In this document: positions 8,539-17,800 of the stretch, piece after piece
Layout: each line of letters starts with the position of its first letter
Numbering within the stretch: the stretch's first letter is position 1
Origin: Methyloversatilis sp. XJ19-49
GTDB taxonomy: Bacteria > Pseudomonadota > Gammaproteobacteria > Burkholderiales > Rhodocyclaceae
NCBI RefSeq assembly: GCF_024580145.1
Contig: NZ_JANINI010000004.1
Coordinates: forward strand, 124,001-188,000
DNA: 64,000 nucleotides
Direction of reading: 5' to 3'
The notes under the pieces: generated by a model
Told to the model about the DNA's origin: nothing
The model's database searches: none
What the model saw: the letters and a program-made list of their open reading frames with translations, nothing else
Position numbers and translations under genes: made by a program

Positions 8539-8775
8539 ATGGTAAAAAGAGTAAAAGCAAAGCTGTCGGCAGTCGAGCAAGAATTTGATGACGATGAATA
8601 TCTCCATTCATACGGCAGCTATGCCGGTGATGGTTCTGATCTTTACGACGCAGACACAGGTTTCAGCAGTACGGATTACAACTTCGAAGGTGTCGGGAGA
8701 GTTGATCAAGACAACATGCGATATCAACAGGCAGTAAAGGACCTGGCTAAAGTGATCATCAATCTCGTCGAGTGA
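8539..8775 (+). CDS. Small acidic hypothetical protein
   Basis: This 78-residue protein has AAAGGA about 7 bases before ATG 8539. It has a basic N-terminus (MVKRVKAK) followed by a strongly acidic, Tyr/Ser/Gly-rich low-complexity segment (EFDDDEYLHSYGSYAGDGSD) and a short C-terminal helix (QAVKDLAKVIINLVE). No family is recognised. It is the last gene of a two-gene unit closed by a clear terminator at 8822-8856, which supports real expression. Confidence 0.5.
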   Translation: MVKRVKAKLSAVEQEFDDDEYLHSYGSYAGDGSDLYDADTGFSSTDYNFEGVGRVDQDNMRYQQAVKDLAKVIINLVE

Positions 8776-8821
8776 TTGAACTGTAAAAGCGAAAATTTCC
8801 GGGCTGCCCGGGAAGCCAGAC

Positions 8822-8856
8822 GCAAAAGGGGCACTTGAATAAAGTGCCCCTTTTGC
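8822..8856. terminator. Strong intrinsic terminator after the small-gene pair
   Basis: A perfect 15-bp inverted repeat (8822-8836 and 8842-8856, loop GAATA) has an A-run on the left arm and a T-run on the right arm, so it can terminate transcription from both directions. It follows the plus-strand small genes by 46 bp and shields them from the adjacent IS remnant. Confidence 0.85.
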
Positions 8857-8892
8857 ATTGCTCATCCCTTGCCACGTGTTTTCGCGTCACCG

Positions 8893-8917
8893 TGACCTGC
8901 CCCGATTCTTCGGACCA
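8893..8917 (+). repeat. IS terminal inverted repeat (orfB end)
   Basis: It starts TGACCTGCCCCGATT and pairs with the opposite end at 10077-10101, with several mismatches and a 1-base offset. Confidence 0.75.
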
Positions 8918-8921
8918 CGAA

Positions 8922-9775
8922 TTACTTGAGGAGAGAAGTGGCTTCGCGGTCCTCTCCTGACAGGAATTCTACGAACTGCGCCGGGGTCAGGTAGCCCAGT
9001 GCAGAGTGCGGTAGTACTGCGTTGTAATGGCGCTTCCACTGTTCGATCACAACCCGAGCTTCCGTGGGGTTCCGGAAGTATCCATCGACAGGCACTCGTC
9101 GCAAAACTTGCCGTTGAAACTCTCATCGGTACCGTTCTGCCACGGTTTGCCCGGCTGCGACAGTGCCATCTGAAAACCCTCGTTCGCGGCCCACTGCAAC
9201 AACCTTGTCGAGACGAACTCCGGGCCATTGTCCGAGCGCAGAAACTTCGGCGCACCGCGTTCGCTGATCAGCCGGCTCAGTACCTCGACTACACGCTCAG
9301 AACGAATGCTGCCCGCCACATCGATCGCCAGTGCCTCCCGCGTGTGTTCGTCGATCACCGTCAGGCACGTGAGCTGCTGACTGTTGGCGCAGGTGTCGAA
9401 CACAAAGTCGTACGCCCACACATGGTTTGCTGCGGGCGCACGCTGCACCTAGTCCCGCTGACTTGCCACCCGCCGCCGGCGTCGCTTGCGCGGCACCTGC
9501 AAGCCCGCCTTGGTCCACAGCCGCCAGGTTCAGCCAATGCGCAGGCTGAGTCCGGCACGGCGCAGGAAGATACGAACGCGCCGGTAACCGTACCGTGGGT
9601 ACTGACCCGCCAGCTTCTGCATTTGCTCGATCACCGGCCGATCCCGAACATCCAGCCGCGACACATAACCCAGACCGGAGCGCGATACGTCGAGCAGAGC
9701 GCAGGCACGTCGTCTCGATAGTCCTTTACCTTCTGCAAGCAGCACCTGCGCCCGACGGGCGCAGGTGCTCTCCAT
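8922..9775 (-). pseudogene. IS3-family transposase orfB, broken
   Basis: The integrase can be followed through three pieces: the N-terminal region ending QYPRYGYRRVRIFLRRAG, the catalytic core (WAYDFVFD, LRSDNGPEFV, NGTDESFNGKFCDECL: the DDE residues are all present) and the C-terminus (NAVLPHSALGYLTPAQF). Two in-frame stop codons (9530-9532 and 9449-9451) and a frameshift near 9105 separate them. No functional transposase can be made. The element is immobile unless complemented. Confidence 0.85.
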
Positions 9776-10032
9776 TTATTTGACGCAATCTCTTTCATCA
9801 CGTCGATCTCAAGGTCGCGTTCCGCGAGCATCTTCTTGAGCCGCGCGTTCTCCACTTCGAGCTGACGCAGACGCTTGACCTCGTCGGCGTTCATCGCGCC
9901 GAAGCGCTCTCTCCATGTGTAGATCGTCTGCTCGCTGACCCCGTGCTTCTTCGACACCTCCGACACCGGCGTCTTGTCCGCTTCGCGAAGGATCTTGACC
10001 ATCTGCTCTTCCGAAAAACGACTCTTTCGCAT
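9631..10032 (-). CDS. IS3-family transposase orfA
   Basis: From ATG 10032 the protein begins MRKSRFSEEQMVKILREAD and has the typical helix-turn-helix (VSEVSKKHGVSEQTIYTWRE), followed by the leucine-zipper-like coiled coil (LRQLEVENARLKKMLAERDL). After ASNKW the frame runs on for about 45 residues of non-family sequence to 9631. In relatives orfA stops about here, so this copy has probably lost its normal stop. It binds the element ends in active members of the family. Confidence 0.75.
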   Translation of the reverse strand: MRKSRFSEEQMVKILREADKTPVSEVSKKHGVSEQTIYTWRERFGAMNADEVKRLRQLEVENARLKKMLAERDLEIDVMKEIASNKWRAPAPVGRRCCLQKVKDYRDDVPALCSTYRAPVWVMCRGWMFGIGR

Positions 10033-10076
10033 GACTTCCTCTCTGCTGTTGGAAGCCTTCCTCTCAAGTTTCAACT

Positions 10077-10101
10077 GGCCCGAAAAGTCGGGAGCAGGTC
10101 A
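10077..10101 (-). repeat. IS terminal inverted repeat (orfA end)
   Basis: Read on the minus strand it starts TGACCTGCTCCCGACT. It is the partner of the repeat at 8893-8917. Confidence 0.75.
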
Positions 10102-10302
10102 CTCTGTTCGCGTAAAGGGGGGAAGTCGATCGAAAGAGACCCGACTTGAAGCACGCCAAGTTCAAATAGTGGCAGAGCGGTGACGCACGCTAGACGCGCA
10201 AATGTGCTTGTTTTGTCGCTCGCCCTTTAAATAAAGGAATTCCTTTACAGAAAATGCTTTGCTAATTTGAGGGCGTCAGCTCAATCACTTGGAATCAAGA
10301 AC
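10102..10302. promoter_or_regulatory. Upstream region of the defence locus
   Basis: This 201-bp region between the IS end and the first gene of the locus is AT-rich in its second half. It must hold the promoter for the plus-strand genes unless they are read from the IS. A perfect palindrome lies at 10232-10247. I could not fix a -35/-10 pair with acceptable spacing. Confidence 0.45.
10232..10247. promoter_or_regulatory. Perfect 16-bp palindrome, candidate operator
   Basis: TAAAGGAATTCCTTTA is a perfect palindrome 56 bp upstream of the gene at 10303, whose product has ribbon-helix-helix-like segments. Proteins with that fold commonly bind short palindromes in their own promoters, so autoregulation is a reasonable inference. 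Confidence 0.5.
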
Positions 10303-10974
10303 ATGACTAAGACGAAAGTTACCTTCCGCGTCCCAGTGCCCTTGTGGGATGCCTTCTCAACGCAGGCTGATGACTTGTTCTTAAAACGCGCGCCCTTCCT
10401 CGATCACGTACTTTCGCGCGAGATCCCACATCTCGAGGATGACCTCAAGGGTATGAGCCTAAGTGTTCGTGGAAATCGCTTCATCAGCGAGGCCCTCCAT
10501 AGAGCTCAAAATTACCAAAATGAAAAAATGGAGCTCAAGGCGGTCAATATCGAGATTCAGAAGACAACCGCCGACCGGCTCAATGCAGCTGTAAAGCGGC
10601 ACAACCTGGTTCGGGATGCTTTCTTCTGCCGATTGCTCATCCTGTTCCGCGGGCAAGACAGGATGCTGAAAAGACTTGGCGTCTCATCGACTACAGGTGG
10701 AAGGAATGACTACGGCGCGCCCTTCTCGACGAGCCCCTTGAAAGCGATGGAAGAAGTTCGTGATGACCCGTTCTTTTACCTTCGGCAGGCGATATTGGCT
10801 AAACACGGGCTCGGGCTTTACCTAGTCGAACTACCAGGGCTGACGTGGGCAACTTGCTTCGTCGATGATGCAATGGTGCCAACGACAAGTAAGTTCAAGA
10901 AGCTGAAGCATGCGATGGAGGAGTTCGAAGACTTTCTCTTCGAAGTGAAAAATGACAAAGGGAGCGGACGATGA
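10303..10974 (+). CDS. Putative ribbon-helix-helix regulator/antitoxin-like protein
   Basis: This 223-residue protein starts at ATG 10303; an upstream TTG at 10267 is less likely. Two segments have the strand-helix-helix pattern of ribbon-helix-helix proteins: KVTFRVPVPLWDAFSTQAD (residues about 4-40) and AVNIEIQKTTADRLNAAVKR (about 83-115). The C-terminal 100 residues are unrecognised and contain an aromatic-rich part (DDPFFYLRQAILAKHGLGLY). The stop overlaps the DUF4258 gene start (ATGA), so the pair is translationally coupled like a toxin-antitoxin operon. A role in controlling the downstream sspFGH-like genes is inferred from position and from the palindrome upstream. Confidence 0.5.
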   Translation: MTKTKVTFRVPVPLWDAFSTQADDLFLKRAPFLDHVLSREIPHLEDDLKGMSLSVRGNRFISEALHRAQNYQNEKMELKAVNIEIQKTTADRLNAAVKRHNLVRDAFFCRLLILFRGQDRMLKRLGVSSTTGGRNDYGAPFSTSPLKAMEEVRDDPFFYLRQAILAKHGLGLYLVELPGLTWATCFVDDAMVPTTSKFKKLKHAMEEFEDFLFEVKNDKGSGR

Positions 10975-11243
10975 ACTACTCCGATCACGCTTCAGTGAGG
11001 ATGCAACAGCGGGCCATCCCTGCCCTGATCGTTGAGTTGGTCTTGCGGTTCGGAACAGCTGAGCCCGCGGGCAACGGCACAAGTAAGCTTTACCTCGACA
11101 AGCGAGCGCGTCGCCGAGTTAAGTCTTTCGCAGGGCCGCTGGCCAAAGCGATTGAGTCCCACCTTGACGTCTATGTCGTTATCAGCGACTCAGGCAATGT
11201 CGTTACAACGGCGTATCGCCATGAGCGTATTCACCGTCACTGA
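10971..11243 (+). CDS. DUF4258-like small protein
   Basis: This 90-residue protein starts MNYSDHASVRMQQRAIP, the signature opening of DUF4258 proteins (S-x-H-A..R..QR.I), and ends with VVTTAYRHERI. The fold is thought to be RelE-like. Such proteins often sit in toxin-antitoxin or defence contexts, but activity is generally unproven. It overlaps the preceding gene by 4 bp and lies 172 bp before the likely start of the SspF-like ATPase. It may be a toxin held by the preceding protein, or a regulator. Confidence 0.65.
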   Translation: MNYSDHASVRMQQRAIPALIVELVLRFGTAEPAGNGTSKLYLDKRARRRVKSFAGPLAKAIESHLDVYVVISDSGNVVTTAYRHERIHRH

Positions 11244-11415
11244 GGGTGGGTCAGACCTCGCGCGCATCGGTCGCGAGATGCAAAGCGGTGTAAATGAAGT
11301 TGAACGTGAACCATTTCGGCAAGCTCCCGGCGCTTGCATGAAAAAACATCCGAGATGCCGAGTACAAGATCGCAGCGCACGAAAGGTTTCCGCCAAAATT
11401 GCGAAAACGTTTGTC

Positions 11416-13329
11416 ATGGATAAACCACAATTGCAAGATCAGTCAATCATGTCCATTGAACCGCATATGCAGCCTCCATCAAGTGCGTGGGTACGTTTCT
11501 TACGCACGTATGGCCCAACACCCAACAATCTGACGATGTATGACGAATATGTGGCTGGGGCTGTGGGCCGAGCCAAGGTGCAGCCTATCGCACTGAGCAC
11601 GCCGATGCTAGAACCGATGAAGGCGCATGTCGCCTCGGGCAAACCCGGCTCAGTCTTGATCGCGGGCACAGCCGGCGATGGCAAGACCTATCATTGCCGC
11701 GCGCTGTGGACAGCTATAGGTGGTGACTCTCGCGCTTGGGCCGCCAAGGGAAACATCAAGGAGCATCGCTTGGTCGATGGCCGCTTGGCAGTGTTTATCA
11801 AGGACCTCAGCGAGTTCAATGGCGAAGAGAGCGACGCCCCTTTGGCGCGCCTCGAAAAGTCGGTGCTCGGCGGCGACGACAGTGAAATAATTATCTTGGC
11901 AGCCAACCATGGCCAAGTGCTCGACCGGCTTCGCGACCTCGGGCGCCGGCAAGGGCGCAATCATCCCTTGCGCAAGCCGCTTCAAGAGTTCTTTTTGCAG
12001 GCGGCGCAGGAGCCTGATCGCCTCGCTGTATTCGATCTAAGCCGCAGCGTAGGGCGCATGGCTTTGGAGGAAGTGGTCGCGGCGGTCGCCGACCATGCCG
12101 AGTGGAACAACTGCGATCGGTGCTCCTTGAAGTCCAGTGGTAAGGTCTGCCCGATCTTCGAGAATCGGCAGCGTTTGCTCGGGACCGGCGATGGCGCGCA
12201 GCTCGGGCGCCGCCTTGGCGACCTCGTCGAGATCGCCAGGCTCAACGGGCAGCATTTGCCAGTCCGGGACTTGCTTGCGCTGTGCGCCAACATAATCTTG
12301 GGCCATCGCGACGCAAAGGACGGCTTGATGTCCTGCGCCGAGGTTGCGTGGATTCAGGAGCAAGGGGCAGTGGACCGGGCGAGTGTCTACAGCAATGCCT
12401 TCGGCGCGAACCTGCCCAAGAGCCGTCTTGGCGAACGGCCGGTGTTCAAGGCGATGGCGGCCTTCGGCGTGGGCGATGAAACCACCAATGGCGCGGACGG
12501 CTTGTTGGTCTATGGCAAAGATGACGTGAAGCTCGCGCCGGCGTTTGCCCGCTTGATCGGCAGCGATCCGGTCTATGGGGCTACGCCGAGACTGTTGAGC
12601 GCCCAAGACAAGTATCTCGAAGGCGAGGAGGCCGCCCGCATTGACGGCGGCGCGGCCGGCTTCATGGACCTGTTGCAGGAGCAGCGCCGCAGATTGTTTT
12701 TCACGCTGCCGCCGGATGAGAAAGGCTATCCCTTCTGGTCCATGACGGTGTTTCGCTTCGCGGGCGAATACTTGGAGATGCGTGCGGCCCTGCTCGACAA
12801 GAAGCCCGTCGCCGAGACCGCGCGCGGCCGACTCGTGCGCGGGCTCAACCGCGTGATGACAGGCCTCTTGGTCGACAACGTGGACCGCATCTTCGTCGCC
12901 AGCTCTGGCGGATTCACCCAGTCGCGCGTAAGCGTGCTGTGCGACACCGAGGCTCCGTCGCGCCGGCTCAATGGGGTCGGCATGGCGGTGAAGCTCGAGG
13001 CGAAGACGGGCCGTCCCTGTCTGGAGGTGTCACTGGTCCAAGGCGCAGTCGATTCCGTGGCCTTCGACCTCACGCCCGTGCGCTTTGAGTTTCTCTCGCG
13101 GGTCTCCGAGGGCGCGCTGCCGGGCAGCTTCTCCAATGAGTGCTTGGAGGACATGCTGGCGTTCAAGGCCAAGCTGCTGCGCAAGGCCGAGCTCATCCGT
13201 AACCGGAGCCAGCAGGACGACGACGAGGAGGCAGGGGCTGATAGCGGCTCGCTGACGCTCAACTTCATCGACATCGAGCAGGGTGGCCACGGGTTCTCTC
13301 GGCCCATCACCGTGAGGATTTCAGAATGA
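11416..13329 (+). CDS. sspF: SspF/DptF-like P-loop ATPase of a phosphorothioate-linked restriction module
   Basis: The protein is about 637 residues from ATG 11416. The true start is uncertain: 11449 and 11338 are in frame and no site has a good Shine-Dalgarno. Walker A is LIAGTAGDGKTYHCRA (about residue 82) and a Walker-B-like DDSEIIILAANHGQ follows (about 155). A cysteine cluster, CDRCSLKSSGKVCPI (about 233-246), could bind zinc. It is followed by a middle gene and a giant HerA/FtsK-like ATPase in the order of sspFGH (and the related dptFGH), whose products damage DNA lacking phosphorothioates. The assignment rests on this order plus the sspBCD-like genes nearby. The stop overlaps the next start (ATGA). 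Confidence 0.6.
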   Translation: MDKPQLQDQSIMSIEPHMQPPSSAWVRFLRTYGPTPNNLTMYDEYVAGAVGRAKVQPIALSTPMLEPMKAHVASGKPGSVLIAGTAGDGKTYHCRALWTAIGGDSRAWAAKGNIKEHRLVDGRLAVFIKDLSEFNGEESDAPLARLEKSVLGGDDSEIIILAANHGQVLDRLRDLGRRQGRNHPLRKPLQEFFLQAAQEPDRLAVFDLSRSVGRMALEEVVAAVADHAEWNNCDRCSLKSSGKVCPIFENRQRLLGTGDGAQLGRRLGDLVEIARLNGQHLPVRDLLALCANIILGHRDAKDGLMSCAEVAWIQEQGAVDRASVYSNAFGANLPKSRLGERPVFKAMAAFGVGDETTNGADGLLVYGKDDVKLAPAFARLIGSDPVYGATPRLLSAQDKYLEGEEAARIDGGAAGFMDLLQEQRRRLFFTLPPDEKGYPFWSMTVFRFAGEYLEMRAALLDKKPVAETARGRLVRGLNRVMTGLLVDNVDRIFVASSGGFTQSRVSVLCDTEAPSRRLNGVGMAVKLEAKTGRPCLEVSLVQGAVDSVAFDLTPVRFEFLSRVSEGALPGSFSNECLEDMLAFKAKLLRKAELIRNRSQQDDDEEAGADSGSLTLNFIDIEQGGHGFSRPITVRISE

Positions 13330-14861
13330 GGCAGCGCATTGACATTGACCGGGTCGATTTCGCTGTCGACGAGCACATTTGGGGCCACCGCCTCTATGAC
13401 GAGCAGTTGCCGCATTTGACGGTGCTCGAGTTCTTGGGCGTGCTGGGCTCAAACCTTGACGGCCCGTTGGTCGCCACGCCGAGCGACAAGGTGCGATATC
13501 GGCCGCAGCATCAAATCCGCCTGCGCGGTCTGCTATTCAACAACCCCTTTGTCGAGGCCATCCGCGAGAGATCAATCCCCGACGACGAGAAGTGGCGCGA
13601 GTGGAGCGCGTTGTTCGCCCAGGACGCCACCAATCTCGGCGACCACGACATGGGCTACCTGCGCAAGGCGTTTTCCAGCTTTGACGACTTCGCCAAGGCC
13701 ATCGAACTGCTGCGCTCGTCGGCCTTCGAGGCCCGCAGCAACAAGCGTTGGAGCTCTAAGTTCGTCTTTCCCTTCGGTCCCGACGCGTTGTTCGAGGACT
13801 TGCGGATTGACTCGGGCGGCGCGAGCAACGACCGCCGGTTCTTTGCCCGCACGGGCGAATTGCTCTACCTGATGCTCAGCCGCGCGGCCCGCGGCCCGCA
13901 GCTCGGAGCTCAGCTCTCGCAGCGCCTGTTCAACCGCTCCGCTCCGATGAACCGCCTCGTGCGGGCAATGCAGGGCGAGCCCCAGTTGGCGTCGAATTCG
14001 CGTGACGTTGGCTACCTGCCCCACGCGTCCCATCCGCGCTTTGATCAGCTGTGCGAGGACTGGTTGGCGATCTTGGCCAAGGACATGCCCATCTATGACG
14101 CCTTGGAGCACTTGATCACGTCGGCGGGCCTCAACCTCCTATTGTATTTCCTGGAGCAGGCTAAGACGCAGGCCGGCGACGCCGAACCCGTGGAGTTCGT
14201 CTGCGAGATCGTCTCCAAAGAGCGCACAAAGGTTCGCGCCCTGTCGGGAGACAGCTACCAGCTCAACCAAGGGCTCTCGGTCAAGGCTATTCGCGCGTCC
14301 ATCGAGCAAACCCGCCTGCTGCCCGAGTGGGAGGCTGCGTCCAAATCGGATTACCCCGACGCGGCGCAGGCCAGCATCATGCGCGAGCTGTTCCAGTGGC
14401 CGTCGGCCGATTCGGACGACGAAGCCGACTACACGTGCATGTCTGGCGACAAGCTTATCGAGAAGCTCGTGGAGATGGCGATTTCGCGCCATGAGCAGCA
14501 CGTTAACAAGATTCACGCGTCGTGGTCGCGCGCCGTTGGGCTGAGCTCCCGTCGCCTTGCGCGGCGAACGCGGTATGCGCCAAATGACCGGCTCATCAAG
14601 ACGCTGGTGGTCACCATTGTCGATGACCGGATGCAGTTCGACGAGTTCCTTACCGAGGCCAAGCGCCGATATGGGATCGTCATCGGCGACGCGGAGGGCT
14701 CGCGCCTGGTCGCCGACAAGAAGGTGGACCAGGAAGTGCTCAGCGAGAACCGCGCCAATCTCGAAACGCGGCTGGTGGGGCTTGGGCTGGTGCGGCGGCT
14801 GTCCGACTCCTGCTCGTTCGTGGAAAACCCGTTTGGGTTCAAGGGAGAAGAAAATTGCTGA
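13326..14861 (+). CDS. sspG: SspG/DptG-like middle component
   Basis: This 511-residue protein has no catalytic motif that I recognise. It is rich in helices and begins MRQRIDIDRVDFAVDEHIWG. It is identified by its position between an SspF-like ATPase (4-bp overlap) and an SspH-like ATPase (7-bp overlap) and by a size in the range of the G components of PT-dependent restriction modules. In such systems the three proteins act together, and the G component probably bridges or regulates the two ATPases. GC content and codon use match its two partners. Confidence 0.5.
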   Translation: MRQRIDIDRVDFAVDEHIWGHRLYDEQLPHLTVLEFLGVLGSNLDGPLVATPSDKVRYRPQHQIRLRGLLFNNPFVEAIRERSIPDDEKWREWSALFAQDATNLGDHDMGYLRKAFSSFDDFAKAIELLRSSAFEARSNKRWSSKFVFPFGPDALFEDLRIDSGGASNDRRFFARTGELLYLMLSRAARGPQLGAQLSQRLFNRSAPMNRLVRAMQGEPQLASNSRDVGYLPHASHPRFDQLCEDWLAILAKDMPIYDALEHLITSAGLNLLLYFLEQAKTQAGDAEPVEFVCEIVSKERTKVRALSGDSYQLNQGLSVKAIRASIEQTRLLPEWEAASKSDYPDAAQASIMRELFQWPSADSDDEADYTCMSGDKLIEKLVEMAISRHEQHVNKIHASWSRAVGLSSRRLARRTRYAPNDRLIKTLVVTIVDDRMQFDEFLTEAKRRYGIVIGDAEGSRLVADKKVDQEVLSENRANLETRLVGLGLVRRLSDSCSFVENPFGFKGEENC

Positions 14862-17800
14862 CCGATCGGATCATTGGGCGCGTCGGCGCGGACATACTGG
14901 CTAAGCGCATCAGTGACGCTCGCGAGGCCGACGGCTCGGCGCACGACTCGGCGGCACTGTTCCGCCTCGACAAGCTGTCTTCTTCCCAGGTCGCCTCGGT
15001 GGTCCGCGCGGTGCTTGCCAACCACGACTTGGCCGCGCGCGTTGATCTCATGATTCCCGAGGCGCTGGTCGAGGGCCAGGGCTTGCCTCCCGAGGCTCTG
15101 ATCCAGCACAACGCTGGCTTCGTGCGCAACAACGCCCAGACGAGCAAAGAGGCGATCCTCACGGCCAACGGCAACGAGCATAACCTGGCCGACACCTTGG
15201 GCCACGTTACCGCTTTGGGGGCCAAGGAGCTGCGCGCGAACGAAGAGGCATGGGTCGATGCGACATGCCATGTCGCTGGAATGGCGCCGGTTCCCGATGA
15301 TCGGCAGGTGTTCCGCTCTGCCCTCAGAGGCCTGATCTCTGCCTACGACCTGTCATTGGTTCAGCTTGGCGATTTCTGCGCCCACGTAACGGAAGCAATG
15401 TCGGCGACGCGCGGCCTGCCAATTCGCGACGCTATTGGCTGGTCGCTGCCGAAGGTGGGCTTGCCTCGGGACACCGCTTTCTTCGCCAGCGCGAAAACCT
15501 ACGGTGCGTCCTACAAGCCATGGAAGAAGGCGTTCGAGAAGCTCTTCGCCCACCGCGCTCCGCTGCTGCTGCGCTTGCGGCCCAACGGCCAGCCGCTGGA
15601 CCCCGACGAAATGCGCCAGCGCTTGGAGGACAACGCGGCCAGCATCACCGATGCCGCGCGCGTCGCCTTGGAGGCGTTCATCAACGCACCTATGGGCGAG
15701 AACCAGCCCGCTGCTGACGTGGCAGAGCTCGAATGGGAAACCGATGGTGTATGCCACATCTTCGACAAGCCGAAGGAAAAGCTCCAAGGTCTTGCCGAGC
15801 ACACGTTGCGGTTTTTCGAGCATGACTGCGACGACGCAGAAGCCCTTGACGAAAAGTGGAAGCGCCACCTTGAAGATCTCAAGGCGCGAGAGAAGCGCTC
15901 CGAGTGGAATGATGACGACAAGGTCTTCTTCGAGCTGCACCGCCGCTTCATGGAGCCATCGCGGCAGCTTCATTCCCGCTGGGAGAAGGCGATCTTCGGC
16001 AAGGCCATCGAGTGCAATGACTTTCTTGATGGCTTCGCGAGCGTGGCTCACCACCTTTTGGCTGGCGCCGACGACATGGCCGGCGAGCGGTTCCTGCGGT
16101 TTACGGTGAACAAGGGCCGGACTGAGTGGCGCACTCGCTTCAACCATGACGTGGGGTGCTATTTCTCGGCGATGTATCGCGGCATCCAGGAGCTGATGGG
16201 CTCCCGGGTGAAGTGGGAGGTCAAGGGTATGGGCGTGGGCAACCTGCCCGACCCGCTGTTCCACTATGAGAAGTTTTTCGCCAAAGAGAAGGAGCTTCGC
16301 GGCGCGACGCTTAAGCCCGTTTCGTCGCTGGCCCGAAACGCGGTCCAGATCAAGTTCGACGTGGCGCTTGTGCAGCGCATTGGCGAACGCGAGAACGTCA
16401 TCGACAAGACACAGCTTGTGTGGAGCTACCGGCCTGAATCCATTGGCTTGGCGTTGGTCTCGGACATGCGGCGGCTGCTGGAAAAGGGTGCGGTCGGCTG
16501 CACCGAAGTTCCGCGCCGCCTGGTCAGCAAGAAAGGCGGCGTTCAAAGCGTCTCGCTGCTCGACACTGGGACGCTGGAGGCTACGTTCTCCCGCGATGCC
16601 GGTTCGCTGATTCCCCCGGCCAACAAGCTGCGCAGCTTGCGGGCCGAGATCAAGGACCGGATCAAGGAGCTTGCTAATGAGGGACGCCTGACCAAGGAGC
16701 AGCGCGACGAGCTGCGCGTTGCATGGGATGCGTTCGAGGCCGATTACATCTCGGCTATGAAGGACTTCATCGATACAGGTCTGCAAGGCGAATCCGTCCT
16801 ACGGCAGGCTGAGTCGTTCTCGACCCTCCTCAACGCGCTGATGGTCCATGCGCGAGGCGATGTGTGCCGCGCGAAGCTGGTCGCCGAAGTGCTCTCGATT
16901 GCCACGGCCCGCATTTCGGGCGCGCAGCCGTCGCTAATCATCCCGCCTTGGCATCCCGAGCGGATGAAGGCGCTGGCGGTCAAGACTCGCCGCGTTGCGG
17001 GCCTGGTCACTCACTTGCTCAACAGCGACAGCGTGCTCTTTGGGCACCGTGACATCTTCTTCCGGGAGTTCTCCGAAGAGCTCGCACATCCGTTTTATCC
17101 CGAAATCGCCGTCCTGCAGCGCGGGAGCGAGCCGCTGCTTGTCGCCGAGAGCAGCACCGTCAATGGATACAGCCTGTTTGAGCGGCCGGTCCGCGGCGAA
17201 GAGGACTCAATGACCGATGTCGATCCGACGGCCGCCGCCAAGCAGGCGCGTGAGCTCTTGGAGCGCTACATCGGTCTGCAGCCCCACGAGGCGGCTAACC
17301 TCAGCGTTTTGCTCTACAACGCCGACGCGGCTGAGCTGCCGCTGGCCACCGTGCGCGAACTCGCAAGCCTGCAAACCGAGGACGACTTCCAATGCAATGT
17401 GTCGGTCAGGCACAGCGATTCGGCCAAGCTGCGCCGGGTCTATGCCGAGCTGGTCAACAACGCGTGCGACGACCCGGAGCTGCCAGTGGTCAGCGAGACC
17501 TCGGACAACTTCATCTCCAAGCTGCGCATCGCGGTGACTCCGGCGTCGGCCACGCCAGGGCAAGACGAAGGCGGCTTCAAGCCCTTCGACGTCGCGTTCT
17601 TGCATGACGTAGTGTCGCGCACGGCGGTTGAAGAGTGGCTTTCCGTGGACTGGACCAACGACCGGCCTAGTCTGGAGCACGCTCCATCGCGCTGGTCCTA
17701 TCGAAGCGTATCCGGCGAAAACGAGCTCAAATCCACCACCTTCCTGACTTGCCCGTGGCAGACGGCTTCGGGATGGGCCTATGTCGGCGCGGTGGCGGCG

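Larger units (their letters stand above)
8893..10101 (-). mobile_element. Decayed IS3-family element (IS407/IS1222-like)
   Basis: The 1209-bp element is bounded by imperfect terminal inverted repeats beginning TGACCTGC at 8893 and, on the other strand, TGACCTGC at 10101, each continuing into a related CG-rich sequence with TTCGG. Inside are an orfA with an N-terminal helix-turn-helix and a broken orfB integrase, both on the minus strand. No target-site duplication is evident (ACCG on the left, CTCT on the right). The insertion is therefore old, or one flank has been rearranged. It sits exactly between the left mosaic region and the defence locus. Confidence 0.85.

Noticed and set aside
13456-14904. 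Long open frames on both strands over the sspFGH-like genes
   Set aside because: High-GC third positions leave shadow frames open; they have Arg/Ala/Pro-rich compositions and no ribosome sites.
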